Part shown: positions 16,809-25,729 of the stretch, piece after piece
Layout of the letters: every line of letters starts with the position of its first letter
How positions within the stretch are numbered: position 1 is the first letter of the stretch
Origin: Caballeronia terrestris
Lineage (GTDB): Bacteria > Pseudomonadota > Gammaproteobacteria > Burkholderiales > Burkholderiaceae
Assembly: GCF_001544515.1 (NCBI RefSeq)
Contig: NZ_FCOL02000039.1
Span: 1-50,949, forward strand
Direction: 5' to 3'
Length of the DNA: 50,949 nucleotides
The notes under the pieces: model-generated
Told to the model about the DNA's origin: nothing
What the model saw: the letters and a program-made list of their open reading frames with translations, nothing else
Database searches by the model: none
Position numbers and translations under genes: made by a program

Positions 16809-17984
16809 CTATTCGATGATGTCGAAGTCGGCGAGATGCTTGTCTGAAAGGGTGATGCCGAGGCCCGGCGTCTCGTCCGAAAGTTGCAGATAGCCGTTCT
16901 CCGGCTGCGGCTCGCCGTCGAAGATGTAGTAGAAAAGCTCGTTGCCCACTTCGACGTCGAACACCGGGAAGAACTCGGACATCGGGCTTGCCGTGCTCGC
17001 CATCGTCAGGTGATAGTTGTGCATCTGGCCCGCGTGCGGGATCACCGGCACCGACCATGCCTCGGCCATCGCGTTGATCTTGCGCGCCGCCGTGATGCCG
17101 CCGACGCGGTTCGTGTCGTACTGGATCACGTCCACCGCGCGGCGTTCGAGCAGGTCCTTGAAGCCGTAGCTCGTGTATTCGTGTTCGCCGCCCGACACCG
17201 GGATGATGTTCATCTTCTTGAGTTCCTGATAACCCTCGACGTCATCACCGATCACGGGCTCCTCGATCCAGCGCGGATTGAACTCCGCGAGACGCGGCAG
17301 CATGCGGCGCGCGTATTCGAGCGTCCAGCCCATGTAGCACTCGAGCATGATGTCGATGTCGTCGCCCGCGAGTTCGCGCAGCAGGCGCACCTGTTCGAGG
17401 TTCTTCGCCATGCCCTTCGGACCGTCCTTCGGACCGTAGCCGAAGCGCATCTTGATCGCGGTGAAGCCCTGGTCGAGATAGCCTTGCGCCTCGCCGAGGA
17501 ACGCGTCGCGGTCGTCGTTGTTGTAAAGCTTCGACGCGTAGCACCAGATCTTCTCTTTCGTGCGGCCGCCGAGCAGCTTGAACACCGGCTTCTTCGCGGC
17601 CTTGCCCATGATGTCCCACAGGGCGATATCGACCGCCGAGATCGCCGCCATGCCGATGCCCTTGCGACCCCAAGCGAGCGTGCGGCGATACATCTTCTGC
17701 CAGATGTATTCGTTGTCGAACGGGTCTTCGCCGATCGCGATCGGCGTCAGGTATTCGTCGACGATCTGCTTCGCGATGCGTGGCGCGAGCGCGCAATTGC
17801 CGATGCCGATCGTGCCGTCGTCGCATTCGATTTCGACGACGAGCCAGCCGTGAAAGCGGAACGAGCCCATCGCATCGCCGCGTTCATAGAGGATGTCGAC
17901 GGCGTTCGTGCAAAAGTGCGCCTGCGGCGGCACGACCTTGCCTTTCCATTCGTAGACGCGCGTGCGGACGTGCTTGATCTTCAT
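16809..17984 (-). CDS. Enolase-superfamily acid-sugar dehydratase, L-rhamnonate dehydratase-like
   Basis: The 391-residue enzyme belongs to the mandelate racemase subgroup closest to RhmD. In order it shows WGRKGIGMAAISAVDIALWD, a first metal-ligand strand IMLECYMGW, the second ligand in RWIEEPV, the third in SGGEHEYTS, then IQYDTNRVGG and IPHAGQMHNYH, which supply the Asp-His dyad. The first ligand is Glu where RhmD of E. coli has Asp. It should dehydrate a 6- or 5-carbon acid sugar to a 2-keto-3-deoxy acid. GAGGAG precedes the ATG at 17984. It heads the operon and diverges from a LysR gene. Confidence 0.8.
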   Translation of the reverse strand: MKIKHVRTRVYEWKGKVVPPQAHFCTNAVDILYERGDAMGSFRFHGWLVVEIECDDGTIGIGNCALAPRIAKQIVDEYLTPIAIGEDPFDNEYIWQKMYRRTLAWGRKGIGMAAISAVDIALWDIMGKAAKKPVFKLLGGRTKEKIWCYASKLYNNDDRDAFLGEAQGYLDQGFTAIKMRFGYGPKDGPKGMAKNLEQVRLLRELAGDDIDIMLECYMGWTLEYARRMLPRLAEFNPRWIEEPVIGDDVEGYQELKKMNIIPVSGGEHEYTSYGFKDLLERRAVDVIQYDTNRVGGITAARKINAMAEAWSVPVIPHAGQMHNYHLTMASTASPMSEFFPVFDVEVGNELFYYIFDGEPQPENGYLQLSDETPGLGITLSDKHLADFDIIE

Positions 17985-18135
17985 GTTCGTTCTCTCCTCG
18001 GTGATGGGCGGTATGCGTGTGGGAGCGCTGCGCGAAGGCTCGCGCCGCTGGATTGTGTGACGTTGTCTCCTGCCTGCAGGCTTCCCCTGGCGGGAGCCGT
18101 GCGTCGTTTTGATAGCTCGTAGTGTGCGAAAATAT

Positions 18136-18188
18136 GCGATAACTGACCATTGAATAATTCGAATCGCTCGATTCCCTGGAGTTATCGC
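18136..18188. promoter_or_regulatory. LysR-type operator region between rhmD-like and lysR genes
   Basis: GCGATAACT at 18136-18144 is repeated exactly in inverse orientation as AGTTATCGC at 18180-18188. Inside this span GAATCGCTCGATTC (18161-18174) is a perfect dyad, and the adjoining ATTCGAAT adds T-N11-A character. LysR-type regulators bind two such sites in a divergent promoter. The right arm lies only 4 bases from the LysR start, which fits autorepression. Confidence 0.55.
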
Positions 18189-18192
18189 TCGA

Positions 18193-19116
18193 ATGATCGC
18201 GCCCGCTTCAAGCATCCGCAAACGCCTGCGCCTGCGCCATCTGCAATTGATGGTCGCGCTTTCCGAAACCGAATCGCTTAGAAGCGCCGCCGACGAACTC
18301 GCGATGACGCAGCCCGCCGCGACGAAAGCCCTGAAGGAACTGGAGGACACGGTCGGCGTGTCGCTCTTCGTGCGGCACGCGCGCGGCATGGAGCCGACCA
18401 TCTACGGCGAAGCGGTGATGCGCTATGCGCGCGTCGTGTTCGAGGATCTCGACGAACTGCGCGAGGAGCTTGCCGCGATCGAGGCCGGCGATATCGGCAA
18501 GGTGCGCATCGGCGCGGTGATGGCGCCCGCGCCGGATCTGCTGACGCGGGTGATCGTCGGGTTGAAGGAGGCGCATCCGCGGCTGCAGATCAGCGTGCAG
18601 ATCGATACGAGCGACGTGCTCGTGCAGGCGTTGCAGCAGGATCAACTGGATATCGTGGTCGGGCGCATTCCGTATGGGTTTCCCGCGCTCGATCTGAGCT
18701 TCGAGACGTTGTCGGAGGAGGCGCTGTCGATCGTCGCGCGGCCGGATCATCCGGTGGCGGGCGCAGCGGTGCGGCCGAAACTTGCTGATCTCGCGCATTA
18801 TCCGTGGATCGTGCAGCCGCATCCGAGCCCGATGCGGCAGGTCATCGATCAGACCTTTCGCGAGTCGCGCGTCGCGCCGCCGGTGAGCACGGTGGAGACC
18901 TCGTCGATCCTCACCACGCTCTCGCTTTTGCGCGACTCGGACATGCTCGCCGTGCTGCCGAGTTCGGTCGCGCAGTACTACGCGGCGCTCGACACGATCG
19001 TGTCGCTGCCCACGCCGCTGCGCGGGCGGCTCGCGCCGTACGGGCTGATCCTGCGCAAGAACCGCCGGATTACGCCGGCGACACAGCTCGTCATCGATGC
19101 GATACGGGCGGCTTGA
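18193..19116 (+). CDS. LysR-family regulator of the acid-sugar operon
   Basis: The 307-residue protein has the LysR winged helix (about residues 8-66; LRLRHLQLMVALSETESLRSAADELAMTQPAATKALKELE) and a periplasmic-binding-protein-like inducer domain. The sequence LRLRHL...TQPAATKALKELE is typical of the GbpR/galactose-binding regulator branch that controls sugar and acid-sugar catabolism. It diverges from the dehydratase operon across dyad-containing DNA, and it runs toward the second MFS permease with only 6 bases between the stops. The inducer is unknown. Confidence 0.85.
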   Translation: MIAPASSIRKRLRLRHLQLMVALSETESLRSAADELAMTQPAATKALKELEDTVGVSLFVRHARGMEPTIYGEAVMRYARVVFEDLDELREELAAIEAGDIGKVRIGAVMAPAPDLLTRVIVGLKEAHPRLQISVQIDTSDVLVQALQQDQLDIVVGRIPYGFPALDLSFETLSEEALSIVARPDHPVAGAAVRPKLADLAHYPWIVQPHPSPMRQVIDQTFRESRVAPPVSTVETSSILTTLSLLRDSDMLAVLPSSVAQYYAALDTIVSLPTPLRGRLAPYGLILRKNRRITPATQLVIDAIRAA

Positions 19117-19122
19117 AACACG

Positions 19123-20439
19123 TCAATGACCGAGCCGTTCCGCGAGTTCGAGGTCCGGCTCGCGCGCGACCTCCGTCGACCCGATACCCGGATCGAGCGG
19201 AATATCCGGCCGCATGAAGAACGTCATCCCGATGCCGATCGCGAGCAGACCGAGCGAGCCGGCGAACGGCAGCGTCCAGCTTCCCGTGTGATCGACGACG
19301 AAGCCGAACACGATCGGCGAGAAGATGCCCGCGATGGCCGATCCCGCATTGACGAGCCCGCTTGCGATGCCGACGTGCTTCGGCGTGACGTCCATCGGCA
19401 CGGCCCAGATCGGGCCGATCGTCATCTCTAGGAAGAAGAACGACAGGCTCATCGACGCCGCCATGATCGGCAGCGACTTCACGAACAACACGGGCGCGAG
19501 GAACACGAGCGCGCCGAGGAACGCGACGATGATCATGTTGCGCCGCGCCTTCACCACGCTGCCCGTGCGCCTGAGGATGCGGTCGCTCAGCACGCCGCCC
19601 GCCGTGTTGCCGACCACGCCCGAGAGAAACACGCCCGCTGAAAACAGCGCCGAGCTCTTGAGGTCGAGGCCGCGTCCGTGCATGAAGAAGGTCGGCAGCC
19701 AGGTGAAGAACAACCAGCCGGTCCAGCCGTAGCAGAAGTAGACGATCATCGTCGGCCCGATGCGCTTGAGGAGCCGCTTCCACGGTGTCGGCTCGCGCGT
19801 CTTTTCGATCACGACCTTGCCCGCGGGCGGCAATTCCGCTTCCTCATCGGCGGTCATGTGGCGATGCTTGCGCGGATTGTCGGCGAAGTACCACGCGTAG
19901 ACGACGACCCACACCGCCGTCAGCACGCCGACGAGAATGAACGACGCGCGCCACGAAGCGAACGCGACGATCAGCGCGATCAGCGGCGGCGTGACCGCGT
20001 TGCCGAGCCGCGAGAACGAATGCGTGAGGCCCTGCACGAAGCCGCGCTTGCTCGCGGGGAACCAATTCGTGAGCGCTCGGGCCTGTGCGGGCAGCGCCGC
20101 GCCCTCGCCTACGCCGAGCAGCATGCGCGCGCAGAAGAGCGACACGACGCCGCCCGCGAAACCGGTCGCGACCGTCGCGACGATCCAGATCGATGCGCAG
20201 ACCATCAGCGTCACCTTCGCGCCGAAGCGGTCGCTGACCCAGCCGCCGATCACCTGGCAGATCGCGTAGGTGTAGGCGAATGCCGCGAACACGAGGCCGA
20301 CGTCGGTATTGGTGAGATGCAGGTCGTCGCGGATCACGCCGGCCGCCGCCGACAGGTTTACGCGATCCAGGTACATGATGAACGACATCGCGCACATGAT
20401 CGCGAGTATCGAACGGCTGACCTTCGGTCGTCGGAACAT
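19123..20439 (-). CDS. MFS permease (ACS family), second of the locus
   Basis: The 438-residue transporter shows MYLDRVNLSAAAGVIRDDL, GGWVSDRFGAKVTLM and MLLGVGEGAALPAQARALTNWFP, the same family as the permease at 15467-16765 but clearly diverged. AAGGAGGAG precedes the ATG at 20439. It ends 6 bases from the convergent LysR gene. It may import a related substrate or lactone for the same pathway, though it has its own promoter. The 235 bases upstream, before nadE, hold no gene. Confidence 0.8.
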   Translation of the reverse strand: MFRRPKVSRSILAIMCAMSFIMYLDRVNLSAAAGVIRDDLHLTNTDVGLVFAAFAYTYAICQVIGGWVSDRFGAKVTLMVCASIWIVATVATGFAGGVVSLFCARMLLGVGEGAALPAQARALTNWFPASKRGFVQGLTHSFSRLGNAVTPPLIALIVAFASWRASFILVGVLTAVWVVVYAWYFADNPRKHRHMTADEEAELPPAGKVVIEKTREPTPWKRLLKRIGPTMIVYFCYGWTGWLFFTWLPTFFMHGRGLDLKSSALFSAGVFLSGVVGNTAGGVLSDRILRRTGSVVKARRNMIIVAFLGALVFLAPVLFVKSLPIMAASMSLSFFFLEMTIGPIWAVPMDVTPKHVGIASGLVNAGSAIAGIFSPIVFGFVVDHTGSWTLPFAGSLGLLAIGIGMTFFMRPDIPLDPGIGSTEVAREPDLELAERLGH

Positions 20440-20674
20440 CGTCTCCTCCTTGCGCCTCGGGGCGCTTGTTGATCTTCGATCTGGTCAAACGTCGTAGGGA
20501 AGGGACCGAAAATCCCGCTCCGTGGAGGCAAAGTCTCTTCAATTCAGCGATATCCGTCTATTGAATTTACTTGATGGGGCGATTCGCTGTGGTTATCGCT
20601 CGGGGGTCCGCGATGTGCGTTTGCCTGCCTCGCGGATTACCATGACGCATCGCGACATGTGAAGGCCGTGCCTC

Positions 20675-21514
20675 ATGACTCCCTCCTCCGAGAACCTTGC
20701 CCGACAGTGCGCGATCATCGAAGCGTTGCGCGTCTCGACTGACTTCGACGCCGAGACCGAACGCGAGCGCCGCGTGCGTTTTCTCGCCGATTACCTCGCG
20801 TCGCAGAACCTGCGCGCTTATGTGCTCGGCATCAGCGGCGGTGTCGATTCGAGCGCGGCGGGGCGGCTCGCGCAACTCGCCGTCGAGCGGCTGCGCACGG
20901 GCGGCTACGATGCGCGCTTCGTCGCGATGCGCCTGCCCTACAGCGAGCAGCGCGACGAAAGCGACGCGCAGCGCGCACTCGCGTTCATCCGGCCGGACGA
21001 GACGCTCGTGGTCGACGTGAAGCCGACGTCGGACGGCATGCTTGCTTCGCTGCTGGAAGGTGGCTTGTCTTTCATCGACGACGCCAGCCAGGACTTCGTG
21101 CTCGGCAACATCAAGGCGCGCCAGCGGATGATCGCGCAATACGCGGCGGCGTCGGCGCGGCGCGGGTTGGTGATCGGTACGGATCACGCGGCGGAATCGG
21201 TGATGGGCTTTTTCACGAAGTTCGGCGATGGCGGCGCGGATCTCCTGCCGCTCTACGGGCTGAACAAGCGGCGCGTGCGGGCGCTCGCCGCGCACATGGG
21301 CGCCGACGAAGCGATTTGGCGCAAGGTGCCGACCGCCGATCTCGAAACGCTCACGCCGCAAAAGCCCGACGAGGACAGTTACGGCATCGCGTACGAAGAC
21401 ATCGACGATTTTCTCGAAGGCAAGCCGGTCAGCGACGAGGTCTACGCGACGATCTTTCGCTTCTACGATTCGACGCGACACAAGCGCGCCCTGCCAGTAA
21501 CCATTTACGGATGA
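20675..21514 (+). CDS. nadE: NH3-dependent NAD+ synthetase
   Basis: The 279-residue enzyme amidates nicotinate adenine dinucleotide to NAD+ using ATP and ammonia. The PP-loop is VLGISGGVDSSAAGRLAQLA. VIGTDHAAESVMGFFTKFGDGGADLLPLYGLNKRRV supplies the ATP and substrate loop, and PTADLETLTPQKPDEDSYGI is the flexible closing loop. Length agrees with the ammonia-dependent form (about 275), with no glutaminase domain. It appears to be a single-gene unit. Confidence 0.95.
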   Translation: MTPSSENLARQCAIIEALRVSTDFDAETERERRVRFLADYLASQNLRAYVLGISGGVDSSAAGRLAQLAVERLRTGGYDARFVAMRLPYSEQRDESDAQRALAFIRPDETLVVDVKPTSDGMLASLLEGGLSFIDDASQDFVLGNIKARQRMIAQYAAASARRGLVIGTDHAAESVMGFFTKFGDGGADLLPLYGLNKRRVRALAAHMGADEAIWRKVPTADLETLTPQKPDEDSYGIAYEDIDDFLEGKPVSDEVYATIFRFYDSTRHKRALPVTIYG

Positions 21515-21624
21515 TCGGGCGTTCGGGTCTGCAGATTGCGGTCGAGGTGAACTACTCTCGCCGAGACGCATATGACTGATCCTTGCCGCCCCGCACTACG
21601 CTCGACTGTTTCAAAGGCCTGAGC

Positions 21625-22347
21625 GTGCTCGCCATTGTCATCCCCGCGCATAACGAGGCCGCCTGCATCGGCGCGTGTCTTGCGGCTGCTCGAGCGGCGG
21701 CGACTCATCACGCGCTGCTGGGCGAGGCCTCGCGCGTGATCGTCGTGTCCGACGCCTGCACCGACGACACCAGCGCCCTCTCACGCGCGGCAGGCGCGGA
21801 TACTCTGGAAGTGGCGACGCGCAATGTCGGTTTTGCCCGCGCCGAAGGGGCACGCTTCGCGCTCGCGCTCGGCGCGCGCTGGCTCGCCTTCACCGACGCC
21901 GACAGCCTCGTCGCGCCCGACTGGCTCGCCAAGCAGCTCGAATGCGCGTCGGATGCTGTATGCGGCGTGGTGAGCGTCGAGGATTGGGGTTGCCATCATC
22001 CGCAGGTCAGCGAGCAGCTTCGCGAGCACTTCGCGCTCAGCTATTCCCGCGAAGATGGCCATCGCCACGTGCACGGCGCGAACTTCGGCGTGTCGTCGGA
22101 AGCGTATTTGCGCGCGGGGGGGTTCGCCGCGATGCACAGCGGCGAGGACTCGGCGCTCGTCGCCGCGCTGATCGCGAGCGGCGCAAGCGTCGCGTGGAGC
22201 GTCGGGCCGCGCGTGGTGACGAGTTCACGCACCGACTTCAGGGCGCCCGGCGGCTTCGGCGCGATTTTGCTCGATGTCACGCGGTCGTATGAGGCGGGGG
22301 AGCCGGTTGGTGGGTTAAGTCGGCAAGATTTGCCGTTGTTGCGGTGA
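21625..22347 (+). CDS. GT2-family glycosyltransferase
   Basis: This 240-residue GT-A enzyme has IVIPAHNEAACIG at the nucleotide-sugar site, VVSDACTDDTS, and the metal-binding FTDADSLVAPDWL. A later HGANFGVSSEAYLRAGGF corresponds to the acceptor side. The frame is open from a TTG at 21583, but GTG at 21625 is preferred because AAAGG precedes it and the first beta strand starts there. It has no membrane segment. It follows nadE by 110 bases with no other glycan gene nearby, so the acceptor is unknown. Confidence 0.8.
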   Translation: MLAIVIPAHNEAACIGACLAAARAAATHHALLGEASRVIVVSDACTDDTSALSRAAGADTLEVATRNVGFARAEGARFALALGARWLAFTDADSLVAPDWLAKQLECASDAVCGVVSVEDWGCHHPQVSEQLREHFALSYSREDGHRHVHGANFGVSSEAYLRAGGFAAMHSGEDSALVAALIASGASVAWSVGPRVVTSSRTDFRAPGGFGAILLDVTRSYEAGEPVGGLSRQDLPLLR

Positions 22348-22406
22348 GCTGGATCGATTGTGCAACGGGTTGCTGCACGAATTCCGGTGCGCACTTTCGC
22401 CTCAGT

Positions 22407-23363
22407 TCATCGCCCCGTCACCAACTCCAGCGGCGTCGCGATGTAAGGCGACAAATCCCGCTGTTTCCTCCCTTCCGCTAACGCTTTCAACGCGACGTCG
22501 ATCCCGAAAACCGCCTGCTTCGCCGCAAACTGCTCGACGGTCGCGAGCACCGATCCATCCGCGAGCAACGGGCGAACCTGATCGATATTGTTGTACCCCG
22601 TCACATAGACCCTTCCCTTCTTCCCCATCGCCCGCACGACCGCCGCCGCCCCGATCGCGATATTGTCGTTCGCGCACAGCAGCGCGCGGATCTCCGGATG
22701 CGCGTTCAGCATCGCCAGCCCGTGCACCCGGCCGCTGCCGACGCTCCAGTCGCCCGACTCGACCGCGACGATCCGCACCCCCGCCGCCTCCAGCGCCTCC
22801 CGGAACCCCACCGTACGGTCCCTCGAATTGCGATCGGCGGCAGCGCCTTCGATGACCCCGACCTCGTCCCCACGCGTCAGCCGCTGCGCCAGATACTGCG
22901 CCACGAGCCGCGCGCCCCGGCGGCTATCGGGCCCGACAAACGGAATGGATACGTTCGCCGCGTCTTGCGCGGCATCGTCGAAAGGATTGTCGATCGCGAT
23001 CACGATGATCCCCGCCGCGATCGCCTTCGCGACGACCGGGACGATCGCGGTCGAGTCCGTCGGCGCGATGACGATCGCGTTCGTCTTCGCGCCAATCAAC
23101 TCATCGACGATACGAATTTGCTGCGCCGTGCCGCCTTCCGTCGCGGTACCGCTCGCCGTGAGGTCGAGTTGCGACGCGTAGTGGCGCTGGTAGTTCTTCG
23201 CGCCATCGAGCATCGCGACCACGAACGGATCGTCGAGCGACTTCATGACGAGGGCGACGTCGAACTTGCGGTCGGCAAACGCTCGGGCGCGCGGCACGAT
23301 ACCGATCCCGAGCGCCGCGATGGCAGACGCGGCGAGCACGCGGCGGCGAAGAATGCATGTCAT
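22407..23363 (-). CDS. Periplasmic sugar-binding protein (ABC type, orphan)
   Basis: The 318-residue product starts with an export signal (ILRRRVLAASAIAALGIGIVPRARAFA), then a type I periplasmic-binding fold: KFDVALVMKSLDDPFVVAMLDGA, NAIVIAPTDS, VIAIDNPF and LCANDNIAIGAAAVVRAMG. This is the ribose/xylose-binding class. The ATG at 23363 is the family start; the frame is open 13 codons further. No ABC permease or ATPase lies beside it. It follows the sigma-54 activator gene on the same strand by about 100 bases, with repeated GCAACA boxes between. It may serve a transporter elsewhere or act in sensing. Confidence 0.8.
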   Translation of the reverse strand: MTCILRRRVLAASAIAALGIGIVPRARAFADRKFDVALVMKSLDDPFVVAMLDGAKNYQRHYASQLDLTASGTATEGGTAQQIRIVDELIGAKTNAIVIAPTDSTAIVPVVAKAIAAGIIVIAIDNPFDDAAQDAANVSIPFVGPDSRRGARLVAQYLAQRLTRGDEVGVIEGAAADRNSRDRTVGFREALEAAGVRIVAVESGDWSVGSGRVHGLAMLNAHPEIRALLCANDNIAIGAAAVVRAMGKKGRVYVTGYNNIDQVRPLLADGSVLATVEQFAAKQAVFGIDVALKALAEGRKQRDLSPYIATPLELVTGR

Positions 23364-23421
23364 GTGGGGGCCGTATTGTCGTACTTCGCCTGCCAGACGC
23401 AAAAGCTCACTGTCCCACCCC

Positions 23422-23459
23422 GCAACAGCGGTGTTCCATTCTGCAACAGCAGTGCAACA
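23422..23459 (-). promoter_or_regulatory. Three phased GCAACA boxes upstream of the binding-protein gene
   Basis: GCAACA (TGTTGC on the minus strand) occurs at 23422, 23443 and 23454, spaced 21 and 11 bases, that is two turns and one turn of the helix. TGTTCC at 23432-23437 pairs with the middle box as an imperfect dyad. They lie 60-95 bases before the binding-protein start and just after the stop of the sigma-54 activator. They could be an enhancer for that activator, but no good -24/-12 element follows. Confidence 0.4.
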
Positions 23460-23465
23460 CCCGCG

Positions 23466-25415
23466 TCAGGCGTCCCCATCGCCCGCCGGCCGCCCGGCCG
23501 AGACCCTGCGATAAATCGTATTGCGCGAGATTCCCAGCGTGCGCGCCGCCGCCGACACGTTGCCGTGGTGCTTCGCCAGCGCCGCCGTGATCGCGGCGGC
23601 GGTGAACGCGTGAAGGTCCGAATCGGCGGCGACGGGCGTCGTCGCGCAAGTTTCCGCAGACGCGGCGACCCGTCCCCGGTCGATGTCGTCGAGAAAATCG
23701 TCGGGCAGGTGTTCGATGCGAATTTCGCCGTCCGCATCGACCATTGCGGCTGCCGTGCGCAGCAGGTTGCCGAGCTGCCGGAAATTGCCCGGCCAGCGGC
23801 ATTGCTCGAAAAGACGCATCACGTCGGGCGCAATCGACAAAGGCGCGCCGCACGACTCCGTTTGCAGCATCCGCTCGACCACGGCGTGCAAATCGGAGCG
23901 TTCGCGCAGCGGCGGCAGCTTCACGACGAGTCCGTTCAGCCTGTAATACAGGTCCTCGCGGAACCGGTTCGCGGCGATCATTTCGCGCAAGTCGCAATGC
24001 GTCGCGCAGATGATCGCGATATCGACCGGTATTGATTTCGCCGACCCGAGCGGATTCACGAGCCGTTCCTGCAACACGCGCAGCAGGCGCACTTGCAGCG
24101 GATACGGCATGTCGCCGATTTCATCGAGAAAGAGCGTGCCGCCGTTTGCCTGTAAGAGCTTGCCGGTCGCGCCCTTGCGCCGCGCGCCCGTAAAGGCGCC
24201 TTCCTCGTAGCCGAAAAGCTCGGATTCGATCAGCGTCTCCGGAATCGACGCGCAATTCACCGCGACGAACGACCCCGACGCACGCGGCGAATCGTGGTGG
24301 ATCGCCTGCGCGAGCAACTCCTTGCCGGTGCCGGTTTCGCCGGAAATCAGGATCGGGATGTCGCGGTCGATCACCTTGCGGACCTTCGCGATCACCGCCG
24401 CGACGCGCGCGTCGCCGGTATCGAGCCGGGCGAGGCCGCCACCTTTCACACTGCTCGCAGGCGCCGATGCAGCCGGACGCGGCGCGGCTTGCGGCGCGCG
24501 CACCGTGGCGCCCGAGGCCACCGTTTCGCGCCGATACTCGACGTTCGCGCTGACGACGATCCCGTCGGGGAGGCACAACGAGATGGGCCGGCCGTGGCTG
24601 CTGCGCATGCGGTCGATCAGTTGCGACACAGTCGTGCCAAACAGCGACGACATCGTGTGCGCGCGCAGCGCCGCGAGCGGCAGGCCGAGCTGGAACTGCG
24701 CGCTGCGATTCGCCGACAGGAACCGCCCGTCGCACGTGAACGCGACCATGCCTTCCATCAGCGTGCCGAGAAACTCGGCGCGTCCGTGAAAACCGATGCG
24801 CAGCGTTTCCCCGAACGTGCTCGCGAACAGATGGTTTTCGATCATTTGCACCGACATTTTCGCGAGCGCCATCGTGTGCTGGTGATAGCTGCGGTGATCG
24901 CCGGTCACGTCGAGCACGCCGATCAGCTCGCCGTACGGATCGAGGATCGGCACGCTGGAGCAGGTCAGGAAGCGGTTCGCGGCGAGGTAATGCTGCTCGC
25001 CGTGCACGACCATCGGGCTCCGTTCGGCGATTGCCGTGCCGATCGCGTTCGTGCCCTGCCGGTCCTCGGCCCAGTTGGCGCCCGGCCGCAGCGCGACTTT
25101 CTCGGCGCGGCGCAAGAATTCGTCGTCGCCTGTGGAATGCAGGACGAGCCCTTGCGCATCTGTCAGCACGATCATGCTTTGCGTGTTGACGATCTGCTCC
25201 TGCAACGTCGCCATCACGGGCAGCGCGTGCACGCAGAGCACGCGGTTCTGCTCGAGCTTCAGGCTCAGCTCGGCGATGGGCAGGATATCGTAGTCGGGCG
25301 CGCCGGACGTCGTCAGCCCGAAGGCCTCCGAGCGCTGATGCGATGTGCAGATCAAAGGCGCAAGCCACGCGGACTCACCCAGCGCGGCGACGTGATGGCC
25401 GGCATCGTTATGCAT
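23466..25415 (-). CDS. Sigma-54-dependent transcriptional activator, AcoR type
   Basis: The 649-residue enhancer-binding protein has an N-terminal GAF region (about residues 60-200), a PAS-like segment (about 210-280), an AAA+ domain and a Fis-type HTH (about 613-640; HHGNVSAAARTLGISRNTIYRR). The AAA+ domain shows Walker A GETGTGKE (359-366), the sigma-54 contact loop GAFTGA (406-411) and Walker B GTLFLDEIGD. GGAGGAG stands before the ATG at 25415. AcoR-like proteins sense small metabolites and often control alcohol/aldehyde dehydrogenase genes. A near-consensus sigma-54 promoter lies at 25730 on the other strand. Confidence 0.9.
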   Translation of the reverse strand: MHNDAGHHVAALGESAWLAPLICTSHQRSEAFGLTTSGAPDYDILPIAELSLKLEQNRVLCVHALPVMATLQEQIVNTQSMIVLTDAQGLVLHSTGDDEFLRRAEKVALRPGANWAEDRQGTNAIGTAIAERSPMVVHGEQHYLAANRFLTCSSVPILDPYGELIGVLDVTGDHRSYHQHTMALAKMSVQMIENHLFASTFGETLRIGFHGRAEFLGTLMEGMVAFTCDGRFLSANRSAQFQLGLPLAALRAHTMSSLFGTTVSQLIDRMRSSHGRPISLCLPDGIVVSANVEYRRETVASGATVRAPQAAPRPAASAPASSVKGGGLARLDTGDARVAAVIAKVRKVIDRDIPILISGETGTGKELLAQAIHHDSPRASGSFVAVNCASIPETLIESELFGYEEGAFTGARRKGATGKLLQANGGTLFLDEIGDMPYPLQVRLLRVLQERLVNPLGSAKSIPVDIAIICATHCDLREMIAANRFREDLYYRLNGLVVKLPPLRERSDLHAVVERMLQTESCGAPLSIAPDVMRLFEQCRWPGNFRQLGNLLRTAAAMVDADGEIRIEHLPDDFLDDIDRGRVAASAETCATTPVAADSDLHAFTAAAITAALAKHHGNVSAAARTLGISRNTIYRRVSAGRPAGDGDA

Positions 25416-25729
25416 TGTCTCCTCCAGCTTTCTGGATTTCGGTCTGGCGCCAAAATCGTCTGAAAGCAATCAAAAGCAAGTTGCACGCCATCGGGCGGTG
25501 GGTGCGGTCGGGCTTTGGCTCGTCTTGCGTGGGGATTGCGTTGTGCTCGAGGCAGTGTAGCGCGCCGGGTGGGATGGCGCGATCGGGGTAAAAACCCGTC
25601 AGCGCGTGTCGGCGCGCCGCCAACAGTCGGCGGTGAGTGTTGGCACAGGCACGCCACATTCGGTCTGCACCGATTTTCCAGCGAACCTGAATACTGAGCA
25701 AAATCAATCGCTTACGGATCGTCACTAAA

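Noticed and set aside
23364..23410. Possible -24/-12 promoter (CTGGCAGGCGAAGTACG) before the binding-protein gene
   Set aside because: The -12 GC is missing and five consensus positions fail, so it is not called.
25645..25665. TTGGCACAGGCACGCC, a second sigma-54-like element before the peptidase
   Set aside because: The GG to GC distance is 9, not 10, and the -12 half is poor. The element at 25730 is much better.
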